Below are positions 19,179 through 28,089 of a DNA stretch of 64,000 bases, piece by piece (within the stretch, counting starts at the first letter, position 1; every line of letters starts with the position of its first letter). Both the position numbers and the translations under genes were made by a program. The stretch is from assembly GCA_023443455.1 (NCBI GenBank), contig JAEZUE010000087.1, positions 1 to 64,000 of the forward strand, given 5' to 3'. A model generated the notes under the pieces. That model was given only the letters and a program-made list of their open reading frames with translations, was not told the DNA's origin and did no database searches. The DNA is from Verrucomicrobiota bacterium. Lineage in GTDB: Bacteria; Verrucomicrobiota; Verrucomicrobiia; Opitutales; Opitutaceae.

Positions 19179-19646
19179 TTAGGGTTTGGTGACAATAAGG
19201 CGAAAGGTGTCGACGCCCACGACTTTGAGAGTTTCACCGGCCGAGGCGTACCCGCTGCGGCAGCTCGCCTCGTAGCGGCGGCCGTCGACCCGCACGAAGC
19301 CGGTCGGCGCGAGGGTCGAGAGAGCAACGGCGTCGCGGCCGACCACGTCGGCCTCCTTGGCCAACGGCGGCTGGCTCACGCTGTCGCGGGCCGGGCCGAG
19401 CGCGAGATGCCCGACGAAGCGCGAGCGCGGCAGCCACACCAGCTCGAGGAAAATGGTGACGCCGAGCAGCACCACCGCGGCGATCGAGGCGATGATCCCG
19501 CCGCTGCTCCCCAGCTTGACGAACGCGGCGACGACGCCTCCGAGCATCATCGCACCGCCGACCGCACCGAGGATGCCACCGGGCACCACGATCTCGAGCG
19601 CCAGCAGCAGGGCTCCGAGTACGAAAAGGACAACGACAAGTGTCAT
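19179..19646 (-). CDS. Short NfeD-like membrane protein
   Basis: A 155-residue protein with three to four N-terminal helices (VVVLFVLGALLLALEIVVPGG, then GAVGGAMMLGGVVAAF and IIASIAAVVLLGVTIFLELVW) and a C-terminal OB-like NfeD domain ending in SAGETLKVVGVDTFRLIVTK. The PGG after the first helix is typical of NfeD. The ATG (19646) overlaps the stop of the long NfeD gene as ATGA, so translation is coupled. It likely works with FloA in the same microdomain. Two NfeD proteins in a row suggests gene duplication: both C-termini share the DGRRYEA segment. Confidence 0.85.
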   Translation of the reverse strand: MTLVVVLFVLGALLLALEIVVPGGILGAVGGAMMLGGVVAAFVKLGSSGGIIASIAAVVLLGVTIFLELVWLPRSRFVGHLALGPARDSVSQPPLAKEADVVGRDAVALSTLAPTGFVRVDGRRYEASCRSGYASAGETLKVVGVDTFRLIVTKP

Positions 19647-21115
19647 GACTGGACCACCTCCACGATCAGACCGAAATCCGAGACGCCGACCACCGTCACC
19701 GCGGTCCCGGCCACGGCGGTGCCGAGATCGAGCCGGGCCTCGTAGCGTCGGCCGTCGATCTCGATTTGCCCGCTCGGGAACAACCCGGTGGAGACCACGC
19801 CCCTCGCACCGACGAGGTTCCGCACCGACTCGGCCTCCTCCGGCGCGAGCCCCGCCACCTGCGAGACCGAGCCGGCCACCGCCGACACCGCGATGCGCGA
19901 GAAGAACCAGCCCTTCGGAAGGAACCGCGCGAGCAGCAGCCCGAGCACCACCGTCACCGCGATGCCGAGCATGAGATTGGTCGCCGGCCGGGCCAACGCC
20001 TCGCCCGAGAAATCGAGCGGTTGATTCGGCCAATGGTCCATCATCGACCACAACAACGCGCCGAACATCATCGTGATGCCCAGCACCGCCGTGACGATCA
20101 CGCCCGGGAAGAAGACCAGTTCCGCCAGGAGCAGCAGCAGACCGAGGGCGAAGACGAGCGCCGGTTCATAGCCGGAAAGCCCGGCGACGTAGTGGCCGAA
20201 AAAGACAATCAGCAGCAGCGCGCCGCCGGTGATGCCGAAGAAGCCGAACCCGGGAGTCTTGAACTCGATGAAGAGGAAGAGCAGCCCGAGCCCGAGGAAG
20301 ATCGACGCGTAGTCGGTGATGAGCTGGGCCAGATGCTCCGACCAGGTGACCTCGAGTTTCTCGATGCGATAGTTGCCGGCGCCGAAGCGCGCCGTGAGCA
20401 GCTCGTCGATCGACTTGAAAGTGCCGGCGGAGAGCAGCGGGATCGCCGGTTCGCCATAGGGCTTCGCCGCCTCGACGTCGGTGAGGGAGAGCAGCTCGCC
20501 CTTCGGCTTGATGACCTCCTCGCCGATCTTCAGCTCGTAGTCGGCGTCCATCATCGCGGAAATCACCTGCGAACGGTAGCCGTGCCCCTCGCCGTAGGCG
20601 CGCACCTTGGCCTTCAGGTAGCTGTTGATCTTGAGCTTCATCGTTTCACCGATGTCGGCCCCGCCCGAGCTCACCGCCGCCGCCGCACCGATCACGCCCT
20701 TCGGCGCGAAATAGATGTCCTGCGTGACCGACGAGATGAACGCCCCGGCGGAGATCGCCTCGGTGTTGATGTACGTCGCCGACGCGCCCTCGAACTGGTC
20801 GAGCGCCTCCATGATCTCCAGCGCCGTGCCGAGGTAGCCGCCGGGCGTCTCCATATCGAGGATGACCAGATCGTTGGGCCCGGCCGACTTCAGGCCGCGG
20901 CGGATGATGAAGAGCACCGGATCCGCGATCTGCTCGCGCACCGGAATGATCACCACCCGCACCGGGGCACCGTCGACCGACTTCGCGCGCTCCACCGCCG
21001 GGGCCACGGTCGGCGACGGCGCGACCTCGCGGACGGGGCCCTCCTCGCCGCTGACATGCGCGGCGAACGCCGGCGAGGCCACCAACCAGAACAGCGCGAA
21101 GAGAAGGCGTTGCAT
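19643..21115 (-). CDS. Long-form NfeD: ClpP-class serine protease fused to NfeD membrane domain
   Basis: A 490-residue exported membrane protein. Signal peptide residues 1-18 (ends AFA). The periplasmic ClpP/SppA-like protease domain (about 50-240) has DMETPGGYLG, the nucleophile Ser122 in ISAGAF and the general base Lys139 in APKGVIGAA, matching the Ser-Lys dyad of the archaeal 1510-N protease. Then come five to six membrane helices (about 275-420) and a C-terminal OB-fold domain (FPSGQIEIDGRRYEARLD). It is the first gene of the nfeD-nfeD-floA operon. Known homologues cut stomatin-type proteins, so FloA or a related SPFH protein is a likely substrate. Confidence 0.93.
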   Translation of the reverse strand: MQRLLFALFWLVASPAFAAHVSGEEGPVREVAPSPTVAPAVERAKSVDGAPVRVVIIPVREQIADPVLFIIRRGLKSAGPNDLVILDMETPGGYLGTALEIMEALDQFEGASATYINTEAISAGAFISSVTQDIYFAPKGVIGAAAAVSSGGADIGETMKLKINSYLKAKVRAYGEGHGYRSQVISAMMDADYELKIGEEVIKPKGELLSLTDVEAAKPYGEPAIPLLSAGTFKSIDELLTARFGAGNYRIEKLEVTWSEHLAQLITDYASIFLGLGLLFLFIEFKTPGFGFFGITGGALLLIVFFGHYVAGLSGYEPALVFALGLLLLLAELVFFPGVIVTAVLGITMMFGALLWSMMDHWPNQPLDFSGEALARPATNLMLGIAVTVVLGLLLARFLPKGWFFSRIAVSAVAGSVSQVAGLAPEEAESVRNLVGARGVVSTGLFPSGQIEIDGRRYEARLDLGTAVAGTAVTVVGVSDFGLIVEVVQS

Positions 21116-21457
21116 GCGACGCAGTTAATGGCGCGCGATGGATGGCGGCGCAAGTCCCCGACCGGCGAAATCGGTTACAAATCCCGGCGGCGTTTCGGCC
21201 GCGCGGTGCCACGCGATGGCAAGAGCGGGCAACAAACATCGAACATTCCGCAACGAACTCTGAACACCGGGCGCCGAAGCACTTCGTCCGGACAGAAACA
21301 GACACTCAAGCAGGACCCCGAAACAGCGCCGCCGTTCTCCAGCAGTCCCTCACTCCCTTACTCCCTTACTCCCTCATTCCCCCACTCCCTCATTCCCTTT
21401 CCCCGCCCCACCCTTGTGTTTGCACTCCGCATCGTTTTCGCCATCACCGGAGCCTCC
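21116..21457. repeat. Gene-free interval with GAACATT-type and CTCCCTYA-type repeats
   Basis: At about 21225-21290 lies CAAACATCGAACATTCC followed by ACTCTGAACACCGGGCGCC, like the repeat near 15240. At 21346-21400 about six degenerate 8- to 10-base units (CACTCCCTTA, CTCCCTCATT) run in tandem. No gene is recognised; the promoter of the divergent nfeD operon and of the epimerase gene must lie here. Confidence 0.55.
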
Positions 21458-22381
21458 ATGGAACGCATCCCGTATCTCGGCAAAGAGCTGCTGCGTTGGC
21501 AGGTCGGTCGCTCGACCTTCCTCGCATTGCCCGAACTCGGCGCCCGCCTGATGAACTGGAATCTCGAACTCGCCGACGGTTCCCTGCGCGATGTGCTCTA
21601 CTGGCCCGAGATCGAGTCGCTCGACACCTTCCCGAAGGTGCGCGGCGGCAACCCGATCCTCTTCCCCTTCGCGGGCCGTTGCTTCGACAACGGCGAGATG
21701 CAGTTCTGGACCGCCCCCGACGGCACCCGCCGCCCGATGCCCATGCACGGCTTCGCCCGCCAGGGCACGTTCAAGCTCACCCGGGCCGACGCCGGCGGCT
21801 TCAGCGCGCTGCTCCTGCCGACCGAGGAGGACCGCAAGTCCTACCCATACGACTACGAATTCACCGTCGACTACCGCTTCGAGCCGCTCGGCTTCTACGT
21901 GGAGCTGGGGCTGCGCAACCTCGGCCGCACGCCGATTCCGTGGAGCGCCGGGCACCATTTCTACTTCACCGTGCCGTGGAGCGAGGGCCTCACGCGCGAC
22001 GACTACCTGATCCGCATCCCCTCGCGCCGTATCGCAAAACAGGATCCGACCACCGGCGGCCTGATCGACCAGCCCCACCTCACCCCGGCGGAGCCCGTCT
22101 CGAATCCGGCGCTGCTCGACACCATCCATCTCGATCTGGCGGCCAACAGCGCCGTCGTCACCGAGAACGGCTCGGGCAACACGCTCACCCTGCGCGTCGG
22201 AACAGGCAAGACGCCCCCGCCCGGCACCGCGCTTCTGACCTGGTCGGAAAAACCCGACTCGCCGTTCTTCTGCGTCGAGCCGTGGATGGGCCCGCCCAAC
22301 GCGCCGGGAAACAACCTCGGCATGCATCTCGTCGAGCCCGGCCAGACCCAGCGCTTCCTCGTCGAGGTCACGCTGCGCTGA
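21458..22381 (+). CDS. Aldose 1-epimerase family protein
   Basis: A 307-residue beta-sandwich sugar mutarotase relative. Signatures: GGNPILFPFAGR, PMHGFARQGTF (HGF with the conserved His), then SAGHHFYFTVPW carrying the second His, and SPFFCVEPWMGPPNA with the catalytic Glu. These match the galactose mutarotase-like/YeaD-type superfamily. The substrate is not predictable. The ATG at 21458 (MERIPYLGKELLRWQVG) is chosen because the family fold begins there; a much longer open frame from 19766 runs antisense over nfeD and is not real. It precedes the Smr gene by 181 bases. Confidence 0.88.
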   Translation: MERIPYLGKELLRWQVGRSTFLALPELGARLMNWNLELADGSLRDVLYWPEIESLDTFPKVRGGNPILFPFAGRCFDNGEMQFWTAPDGTRRPMPMHGFARQGTFKLTRADAGGFSALLLPTEEDRKSYPYDYEFTVDYRFEPLGFYVELGLRNLGRTPIPWSAGHHFYFTVPWSEGLTRDDYLIRIPSRRIAKQDPTTGGLIDQPHLTPAEPVSNPALLDTIHLDLAANSAVVTENGSGNTLTLRVGTGKTPPPGTALLTWSEKPDSPFFCVEPWMGPPNAPGNNLGMHLVEPGQTQRFLVEVTLR

Positions 22382-22562
22382 AGCGGGCGAAACGTGGGGC
22401 GGTGCTTCCGCCCGCCTCCATCCGACGCGGACATCGCCGCGTGGCATCACGGAGATCCGGAATGGGCGTCCCGAGGAAACGTCCCACGTCAGCCGCCCAG
22501 CCGGTTCAGCGTTCCAACCCGCTTGTCCCAAGGCCGACTTCGGGCGATCCTCTTCGCCTCCG

Positions 22563-22877
22563 ATGAGCCACCACCACCACGTGCCCGGCGAGGATCCGGT
22601 TCCGCTGCCGATCACCGGCGAACTCGATCTGCACACGTTCCGGCCGGAGGAGGTCGGCGCCCTGCTCGGCGACTACCTCGGCACCTGCGCCGAGCGCGGC
22701 ATTCTCGTCGTACGGATCGTCCACGGCAAAGGCACCGGCGCGATGCGCGAGCGCGTGCATGCCTGGCTGCGCCGATCCCCGCTCGTCGTCTCCTTCGCGC
22801 TCTGCGACCAGACGGCCGGCAGTTGGGGCGCGACGCGCGCCGTGCTGGCGAAGCCTTCGTCCGCTGCCCCCGACTAG
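22563..22877 (+). CDS. Smr domain protein (MutS2 C-terminal-type)
   Basis: A 104-residue stand-alone Smr domain. LDLHTFRPEE near residue 21 and RIVHGKGTGAMRERVHAWL near residue 50 are the two hallmark motifs; the H-G-K-G loop is associated with nuclease or nucleic-acid binding. It starts with MSHHHHVPGE, a natural His-rich head. Stand-alone Smr proteins may nick DNA or cleave RNA at stalled ribosomes; which applies here is unknown. The TAG stop is followed by a double-hairpin repeat. Confidence 0.9.
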   Translation: MSHHHHVPGEDPVPLPITGELDLHTFRPEEVGALLGDYLGTCAERGILVVRIVHGKGTGAMRERVHAWLRRSPLVVSFALCDQTAGSWGATRAVLAKPSSAAPD

Positions 22878-22906
22878 GGCGCGCCACATTCCGCGCGTGC
22901 ACCGAT

Positions 22907-22950
22907 CGGGCGGGCTTCACGCCCGCCACCCCGCTTGTTCCAAGCGGGCG
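22907..22950. repeat. Double-hairpin GGCGGGC repeat
   Basis: Arms 22909-22915 and 22921-22927 (loop TTCAC), then CCCGCTTG (22930-22937) with CAAGCGGG (22941-22948). It has the same design as the elements at 7228-7285 and 15163-15209. Confidence 0.7.
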
Positions 22951-23017
22951 CACCCCGGATCCGCCCAACTCGCAGGTTGCCGAAACGCCCCGCGATCCGT
23001 TTCGCTGCGTTCGCACC

Positions 23018-23881
23018 ATGTGGTATCTGCTGCTCGTCTCCCTGCTCTGGGCCTTCTCCTTCGGCCTCATCAAGACCCACCTCGCCGGGATCGACAGCGC
23101 CTTCGTCGCGGCCACACGGCTCGCCCTTTCACTGCTGGTCTTTCTCCCCTTCCTGCGCCCCCGCGCCACCTCGGGGCGCTCCGCCCTCGCACTGGTCGCC
23201 ATCGGCGCGGTGCAGTTCGGCCTGATGTACCTCGCGTATCTGGCCTCCTTTCACACGTTGGCCGCGTATCAGGTCGCTCTGCTCACAATCGTGACGCCGA
23301 TCCTCGTCTGCCTCTGCGACGATGCCATCGAGCGGCGGATCCGCTGGCAGGCGCTGCTCGCCGCCGCGCTCGCCGTGGCCGGCGCCGGGGTGATCGTGGC
23401 CAGGCAGTCGTTCGGCCAGGCCGAGTGGATCGGCGTGGGGCTAGTCCAGCTCTCCAACCTCTGTTTTGCGCTCGGGCAGGTGCTGTACCGCCGCTGGCGG
23501 CTGGCGCAGCCGCAGATCCGCGACCGCGAGGTGTTCGGCTGGCTCTACCTCGGGGCCGCCGCCACCACGATCCCGCTCGCCCTGTCGCGTACCGACATCC
23601 TCGCGACAGCGAGGTCGCTCTCCGGCACCCAGCTCGGGGTGATCCTCTACCTTGGCGTGCTGGCATCCGGCGCGGCCTTCTTCCTCTGGAACCTCGGCGC
23701 GGCCCGGGTCTCGGCCGGCTCGCTCGCGGTGATGAACAACGCCAAGACCCCGCTCGGCGTCGCCGCCGCGCTGCTGGTGTTCGACGAGCGGACCGACCTG
23801 CCACGCCTGCTCGTCGGCGGCGCCCTCATCCTCGTCGCCGCGCTCTACGCACAGCGGTTGGAGGCGAAGGTTTCGCGCTAG
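23018..23881 (+). CDS. DMT-superfamily transporter, EamA type
   Basis: A 287-residue inner-membrane protein with about ten hydrophobic helices arranged as two EamA repeats: the first opens MWYLLLVSLLWAFSFGLIK and the second near residue 140 (EWIGVGLVQLSNLCFALGQV). AARVSAGSLAVMNNAKTPLG near residue 230 is the usual last-third motif. EamA members export amino acids or metabolites; the cargo cannot be told. A long in-frame extension upstream to 22394 covers the Smr gene and a repeat, so the ATG at 23018 is taken as the start. Confidence 0.88.
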   Translation: MWYLLLVSLLWAFSFGLIKTHLAGIDSAFVAATRLALSLLVFLPFLRPRATSGRSALALVAIGAVQFGLMYLAYLASFHTLAAYQVALLTIVTPILVCLCDDAIERRIRWQALLAAALAVAGAGVIVARQSFGQAEWIGVGLVQLSNLCFALGQVLYRRWRLAQPQIRDREVFGWLYLGAAATTIPLALSRTDILATARSLSGTQLGVILYLGVLASGAAFFLWNLGAARVSAGSLAVMNNAKTPLGVAAALLVFDERTDLPRLLVGGALILVAALYAQRLEAKVSR

Positions 23882-23934
23882 CGTCCGGCGAGCGTGGGCA
23901 TCGGCGGGCGTCGCCCCCCGCCGCAGGCGCGGGG

Positions 23935-23959
23935 ATCCTGGCGCCACGGCCAGCCCTAC
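23935..23959 (-). repeat. GTAG-headed repeat overlapping a stop codon
   Basis: On the minus strand GTAGGGCTGGCCGTGGCGCC follows the last sense codon of the gene at 23956-24447. GTAG (23959-23956) contains its TAG stop. A short inverted repeat CTGGC/GCCAG is within it. Confidence 0.65.
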
Positions 23960-24447
23960 GAGGGCCGGCCGAAACCGCCCTTGATCAGCTCGAGGTTCTT
24001 CACGCCCACCGACTCGAACTCCCGCCAGTAGCCATCCTCCAGGCGCTGCAGCTCGAGTTCGCGTTCGTCGCGCTGGCCGTCGGTCTCGGGCGCCCCGTCC
24101 GGATCCGGGAGCGCCGGGCGTCCGTGGATACGCTCGTAGTCGCGCTCGGCCATGCGACTGGCGAGCTCCTGCCAGAAGGTGTCCTCGTCGTAGTCGTCGA
24201 TCGCCTCGCTCACGCCCGGTTCCTCCGGCATCGCGGGGGTGAAGTTGAACATGGCCTCGTCGGGCTGCTCGACCAGGTCGGCACAGCCGAACTGCGTGGC
24301 GTAGCCGAGGAAGCCCTGCAAGGCCTCCTCGCACTTGAGACGCAGGCCCGCGGGCTCGTCGACGCGGCGGCCGTTCAAGAGGTGGTCGGCCAGGTAGAGC
24401 ATCTGCAACAGGCGACGGTATTCCTTGGGAGTGAGCTGAAGCTTCAT
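23956..24447 (-). CDS. Conserved protein of unknown function, downstream of yqgE/algH
   Basis: A 163-residue soluble acidic protein starting MKLQLTPKEYRRLLQMLYLADHLL (only the first part needed for the start). The N-terminal half is helical; the middle is rich in Asp and Glu (EAIDDYDEDTFWQELASRMAERDYERIHG); the end is VGVKNLELIKGG. It starts 17 bases after the YqgE/AlgH stop, so the two form an operon. I believe it is a lineage-restricted family but cannot name it. The TAG stop is part of a GTAG repeat. Confidence 0.75.
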   Translation of the reverse strand: MKLQLTPKEYRRLLQMLYLADHLLNGRRVDEPAGLRLKCEEALQGFLGYATQFGCADLVEQPDEAMFNFTPAMPEEPGVSEAIDDYDEDTFWQELASRMAERDYERIHGRPALPDPDGAPETDGQRDERELELQRLEDGYWREFESVGVKNLELIKGGFGRPS

Positions 24448-24464
24448 GGAAATTCGCGGGGCGC

Positions 24465-25022
24465 TCAGTTCTGGCTCGGGTCCTCGGGCTCGTCGGCGAT
24501 GACCCGCCACTCCGGGCTGATGCCACCGACGATCCGCTTCCACAGGTCGACGCCCTCGAGGCTGCCGAGCAGCTCCGCCGGCACGGGCGAGACCAGCCAC
24601 GTATCCTGAATCATTTCACTTTCGAGCTGGCCGGCGGTCCAGCCGGAGTAGCCCAGAAAGGCCCGCACCTCGAGCGGGCCCTCGTGCATGAGTTCGCGCA
24701 GTTTGTCGGGGTCGATGCCGAAGTAGAGCTTGAACGTGCCGTCGAACGAGCGGGTCTGCCACGCCACCAGGATGAGCTGCTCCGGGTTCACCGGCCCGCC
24801 GCAATAGAGGGGGATGCGCGCGAGCTCGCTGCGGCGAAACTCCGGTCCGAGATCCGCAAGCGTCTTGCCCATCGGCCGGTTGAGCACCACCCCCATCGCC
24901 CCCTCCGCATTGTGGAGCGACAGGAGCACGACCGCGCGCGCGAAGTTCGGGTCGCGCAGCTTGGGATGGGCGAGCAGGAGGGAGCCGGCCAGCCACTCGG
25001 ATTTGTTGCCTAGTTCTCTCAT
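24465..25022 (-). CDS. YqgE/AlgH family protein (UPF0301)
   Basis: A 185-residue cytoplasmic protein of the UPF0301 family: LAGSLLLAHPKLRDPNFARAV at the start, GAMGVVLNRPMGKTLADL near residue 43, IPLYCGGPVNPEQLILV near 70 and RAFLGYSGWTAGQLESEM near 120. AlgH was named for an effect on alginate in Pseudomonas, but the biochemical role is not settled. The ATG at 25022 gives the full family length. It is co-transcribed with the gene at 23956. Confidence 0.95.
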   Translation of the reverse strand: MRELGNKSEWLAGSLLLAHPKLRDPNFARAVVLLSLHNAEGAMGVVLNRPMGKTLADLGPEFRRSELARIPLYCGGPVNPEQLILVAWQTRSFDGTFKLYFGIDPDKLRELMHEGPLEVRAFLGYSGWTAGQLESEMIQDTWLVSPVPAELLGSLEGVDLWKRIVGGISPEWRVIADEPEDPSQN

Positions 25023-25230
25023 GGACGCGGTGGGCTGTGAAACAGGCCCGGAATGCGCGCCGGCGCCAGCGCGAAAAACGCCTTTGGGAAAACCGCCGTC
25101 CCGCGATCGCGTGGCCGGAGCGAGGCGGGGCGAGTCGTCCCCGACGAGCCGTTTCGACTCACGCCCGGTTTCCGGCCGAGCCAGCCCAACAACCTCGGCC
25201 CACCGAGACGGTTCGCCCGGCCGCGCCCGT

Positions 25231-25725
25231 TCAGAGCTTCACGAGATCGACCCCGGCGTCGCCGATCACCACGCGCACCAGCTCGTCGTTGTGGTAGTCG
25301 CTGTGGAACTTGATCGTGCGGATGCCCGCGGCCGCGAGAATCTTCGCGCAGTTGATACAGGGATAGTGGGTCACGTACGCGATGCAGCCGTCGACGCTGC
25401 TGCCGCGCCGCGCCGCATCGGCGATGGCGTTCTGCTCGGCATGCACGGTACCCTGCTCATGTTCGTCGCGCACGCGCGAGACATGCGGGGTGCCCGGCAG
25501 AAAACCGTTGTAGCCGGCGGCGACGATGCGGTTGCGGCGCTCGCCGGCCGACACGATGACGCAGCCGACGTGGAGCCGCTCGCAGGGCGAGCGCGATGCG
25601 ATCAGATGCGCGGTCGCCATGAAGTACTCGTCCCACGAGGGACGCTCATCGAGACGGCCGATGGCTTCGGCGATCAGATCGATCGGATTGGGACGGACGA
25701 TTTCGCGGGCAGGACGGCGCGGCAT
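25231..25725 (-). CDS. Deoxycytidylate (dCMP) deaminase family protein
   Basis: A 164-residue zinc-dependent deaminase making dUMP for thymidylate synthesis. Zinc and catalytic residues: His95 and Glu97 in TVHAEQNAI, Cys123 and Cys126 in YPCINCAKIL. SWDEYFMATAHLIASRSPCER and GYNGFLPGTPH are typical of the dCMP/ComEB branch rather than the cytidine deaminases. The ATG at 25725 is preferred to 25779. The neighbouring gene upstream, 63 bases away, is an unrelated exported protein. Confidence 0.92.
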   Translation of the reverse strand: MPRRPAREIVRPNPIDLIAEAIGRLDERPSWDEYFMATAHLIASRSPCERLHVGCVIVSAGERRNRIVAAGYNGFLPGTPHVSRVRDEHEQGTVHAEQNAIADAARRGSSVDGCIAYVTHYPCINCAKILAAAGIRTIKFHSDYHNDELVRVVIGDAGVDLVKL

Positions 25726-25788
25726 GGGCGGGCGGAATTGGTGCGAGCATTCCGCGCCGGGCGCGCGATTCAACGCCATTTCCGCGGC

Positions 25789-26214
25789 TCAGCGCCGCCA
25801 GACGCGCTGCCCCCGCCGGCGCATGGTCAGCGCCTCGTTCTTCGAAACCCACTGGACCGGTTCCTTGTTCGCCCATGTCCAAGTTTTGCCGACGACGAAA
25901 GTCTTGACCGGCAGATCGGGAAAACGGCCGTCCACGCGATCCATCGCGGCGGAGACCATCATGGCTCCGATCGCGTCGTCCGGGCGCGCGACCGTCGCGA
26001 AGACCCAAAGCTCGCTGTTCACATGGCGGACCTCGTCGATCTTCACCTCCCATGCGCCGTCGGGAGTGAGCACCTCGACCGTAATTGCTTTCTGGACAAC
26101 CTCCGGCGCCTGGGGGCGGTCGGTGTTCCCGGAACGGTTGTTGGAAGGGGCGGCGTCGGCCATGGAAATGCACGCGCACAACGCCAACAGAGTGAGGAGC
26201 TGCCGGGGTACCAT
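25789..26214 (-). CDS. Small exported protein of unknown function
   Basis: A 141-residue protein with a signal peptide (MVPRQLLTLLALCACISMADA, cleavage near 21). The mature part has a beta-rich domain: ITVEVLTPDGAWEVKIDEVR, then ELWVFATVARPDDAIGAM and KTFVVGKTWTWANKEPVQWV, and a basic C-terminus (RRRGQRVWRR). The pattern of alternating strands recalls small periplasmic inhibitor-like folds, but no family can be claimed. It lies 122 bases downstream of gpmI, behind a strong terminator, so it probably has its own promoter. Confidence 0.7.
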   Translation of the reverse strand: MVPRQLLTLLALCACISMADAAPSNNRSGNTDRPQAPEVVQKAITVEVLTPDGAWEVKIDEVRHVNSELWVFATVARPDDAIGAMMVSAAMDRVDGRFPDLPVKTFVVGKTWTWANKEPVQWVSKNEALTMRRRGQRVWRR

Positions 26215-26273
26215 GGCCGGAGATTGTGAAGGTGGCGTTAAGTTGGCAACACATCGCTGCCCGCGGAACCGAT

Positions 26274-26305
26274 AAAAAAACGGCGACCCTCGCCGGAGGG
26301 TCGCC
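26274..26305 (-). terminator. Strong intrinsic terminator of the gpmI transcript
   Basis: A perfect 10-bp stem (GGCGACCCTC 26282-26291 with GAGGGTCGCC 26296-26305) is followed on the minus strand by seven T residues (complement of 26274-26280). It lies 31 bases after the gpmI stop and closes the long coaE-to-gpmI run. Confidence 0.93.
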
Positions 26306-26336
26306 ATGAAACGGAAGCGGAGGTTGCGGGTGCCGC

Positions 26337-27920
26337 TCAGCCCTCGAAGAGGCACTGGCCGGTCATCTCGGCGGGCTGGGGCAGCCCCATCAGTTTGAGC
26401 ACGGTCGGGGCGATGTCGGCGAGGCGGCCGCCGCTGCGCATTTTGGTGGCAGCGGTGAAACCTTCGCCCACCACGAACACCTCGACCAAGTTGAGCGTGT
26501 GTGCGGTGTGGGGACTGTCGATCGTCGCGTCCCAGAGCTGCTCGGCGTTGCCATGGTCGGCGCAGACCACGGCCTTGCCGCCCATCTTCAGCACCGCGTC
26601 GACGAGCACGCCCACGCCGAGGTCGGTGGCCTCGCAGGCGCGCACCGCGGCCGCCACCGAACCGGTGTGGCCGACCATGTCGGGGTTGGCGTAGTTGATG
26701 ACGAGCAGGTCGTACTTGCCGGAGAGAATCGCATCACGGGCGATCACGGTGACGCTCGCCGCCGACATGTCGGGCGCGAGGTCGTAGGTGGCGACCTTCG
26801 GGCTGGCGGCCAGGCCGCGCTCCTCGCCGGGGAACGGCTCCTCGCGGTAGTCGTTGAAGAAGAAGGTCACGTGCGGGAACTTCTCCGTCTCGGCCGAGCG
26901 GAACTGCGTCTTGCCGTGCTTGCTCACCCATTCGCCGAGGATGTTGGCCATCTTGGCCGGCTTCTTGAGGATCGCCTCGATCGGCAGGCCCTTCTGGTAC
27001 TCGGTGAGACCGGCGAAGAACAGGTCGAGCTTCTTGCCGCGCTCGAACTCGTTGAAGTCCTCCTGCGCGAAGGCGCGGCTGATCTCGCGCGGGCGGTCGC
27101 CGCGGAAATTGAAGAAGACCACCGAGTCGCCGTCGCCGATCGTGGCGACCGGCTGGCCGGCATCGTCGACGATCCAGGTCGGCGCGACGAACTCGTCGCC
27201 CTGCTGGGTCTCGCTGAGGGGCTTGTCGTAGTAGGCCTGCACGGCCTCGACGGCGCTCTTGGCGGTGGCGTCGGCCTTCTGGCCGGTGAGCAGATAGTAG
27301 CCCTTGCTGACGCGCTCCCAACGGTTGTCGCGGTCCATCGCCCAGAAGCGTCCGCAAACACTGGCGACACGGCCGACGCCGATCTCGGCGAGCTTGGCGT
27401 CGAGCTGCCGCATGAACTCCAGGCCGCTCTTCGGCGGGGTGTCGCGACCGTCCATGAGGGCATGGATGAAGACCTGGTCCTTGAGGCCGGCCTTCTTGGC
27501 CAGTTCGAGGAAGCCGTAGAGATGCTCGAGCAGGGCATGCACGCCAGCGTCGGAGCACAGGCCCATGAAGTGGAGCTTAGAGCCGCGATCCTTCACGCGC
27601 TTGACCGCGGCCAGCCAGACCTCGTTGGTCTCGATCTCACCCTCCTTGAGGGCCTTGGTGATGCGCACGATCTCCTGGTTCACGATGCGGCCCGCACCGA
27701 TGTTCTGGTGACCGACCTCGCTGTTGCCCATCACTCCGACCGGCACGCCGACGTCGAGACCGCTCGCGGCGACGAGCGCCTTCGGGTAGTTGGCCTGGAG
27801 CAGGTCGTCGCACGGGGTGCGGGCGAGCTTCACGGCGTTGTACTGGTCCTGTTCGGCGTGGGGATTGAATCCCCAGCCATCACGGATCACGAGGAGGACG
27901 GGCTTACGGTTGCTGGACAT
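26337..27920 (-). CDS. gpmI: 2,3-bisphosphoglycerate-independent phosphoglycerate mutase
   Basis: Interconverts 3- and 2-phosphoglycerate in glycolysis using two Mn ions and a phosphoserine. The 527-residue protein (family about 510-550) has VLLVIRDGWG with the metal Asp14, and GVMGNSEVGHQNIGAGR with the nucleophilic Ser67. The middle inserted phosphotransferase domain shows HALMDGRDTPPKSG and CGRFWAMDRDNRWERV; the C-terminal metal sites are VINYANPDMVGHTGS and VCADHGNAE. It is 169 bases after the third secretion ATPase and ends with a strong terminator. Confidence 0.97.
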   Translation of the reverse strand: MSSNRKPVLLVIRDGWGFNPHAEQDQYNAVKLARTPCDDLLQANYPKALVAASGLDVGVPVGVMGNSEVGHQNIGAGRIVNQEIVRITKALKEGEIETNEVWLAAVKRVKDRGSKLHFMGLCSDAGVHALLEHLYGFLELAKKAGLKDQVFIHALMDGRDTPPKSGLEFMRQLDAKLAEIGVGRVASVCGRFWAMDRDNRWERVSKGYYLLTGQKADATAKSAVEAVQAYYDKPLSETQQGDEFVAPTWIVDDAGQPVATIGDGDSVVFFNFRGDRPREISRAFAQEDFNEFERGKKLDLFFAGLTEYQKGLPIEAILKKPAKMANILGEWVSKHGKTQFRSAETEKFPHVTFFFNDYREEPFPGEERGLAASPKVATYDLAPDMSAASVTVIARDAILSGKYDLLVINYANPDMVGHTGSVAAAVRACEATDLGVGVLVDAVLKMGGKAVVCADHGNAEQLWDATIDSPHTAHTLNLVEVFVVGEGFTAATKMRSGGRLADIAPTVLKLMGLPQPAEMTGQCLFEG

Positions 27921-28089
27921 GGTCGTTGGGATGGAAAGGCGTTGGGCGAAACCCGACCACAAAACCCGCCCACCGCTCCGGACGAAAGAAAAAAGCGGCG
28001 GGTTGGAAGCCCCTCCCTCCCCCCGGAGGCAACGGCGGGACCGGACGAGATCCCGCCCAGCCGTCGTTCGGCGAGCGGAATGCGCGCCC

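Noticed and set aside
19766..21457. Long plus-strand extension upstream of the aldose-epimerase gene
   Set aside because: It is antisense to the NfeD genes and crosses a tandem-repeat region; the conserved fold starts at 21458.
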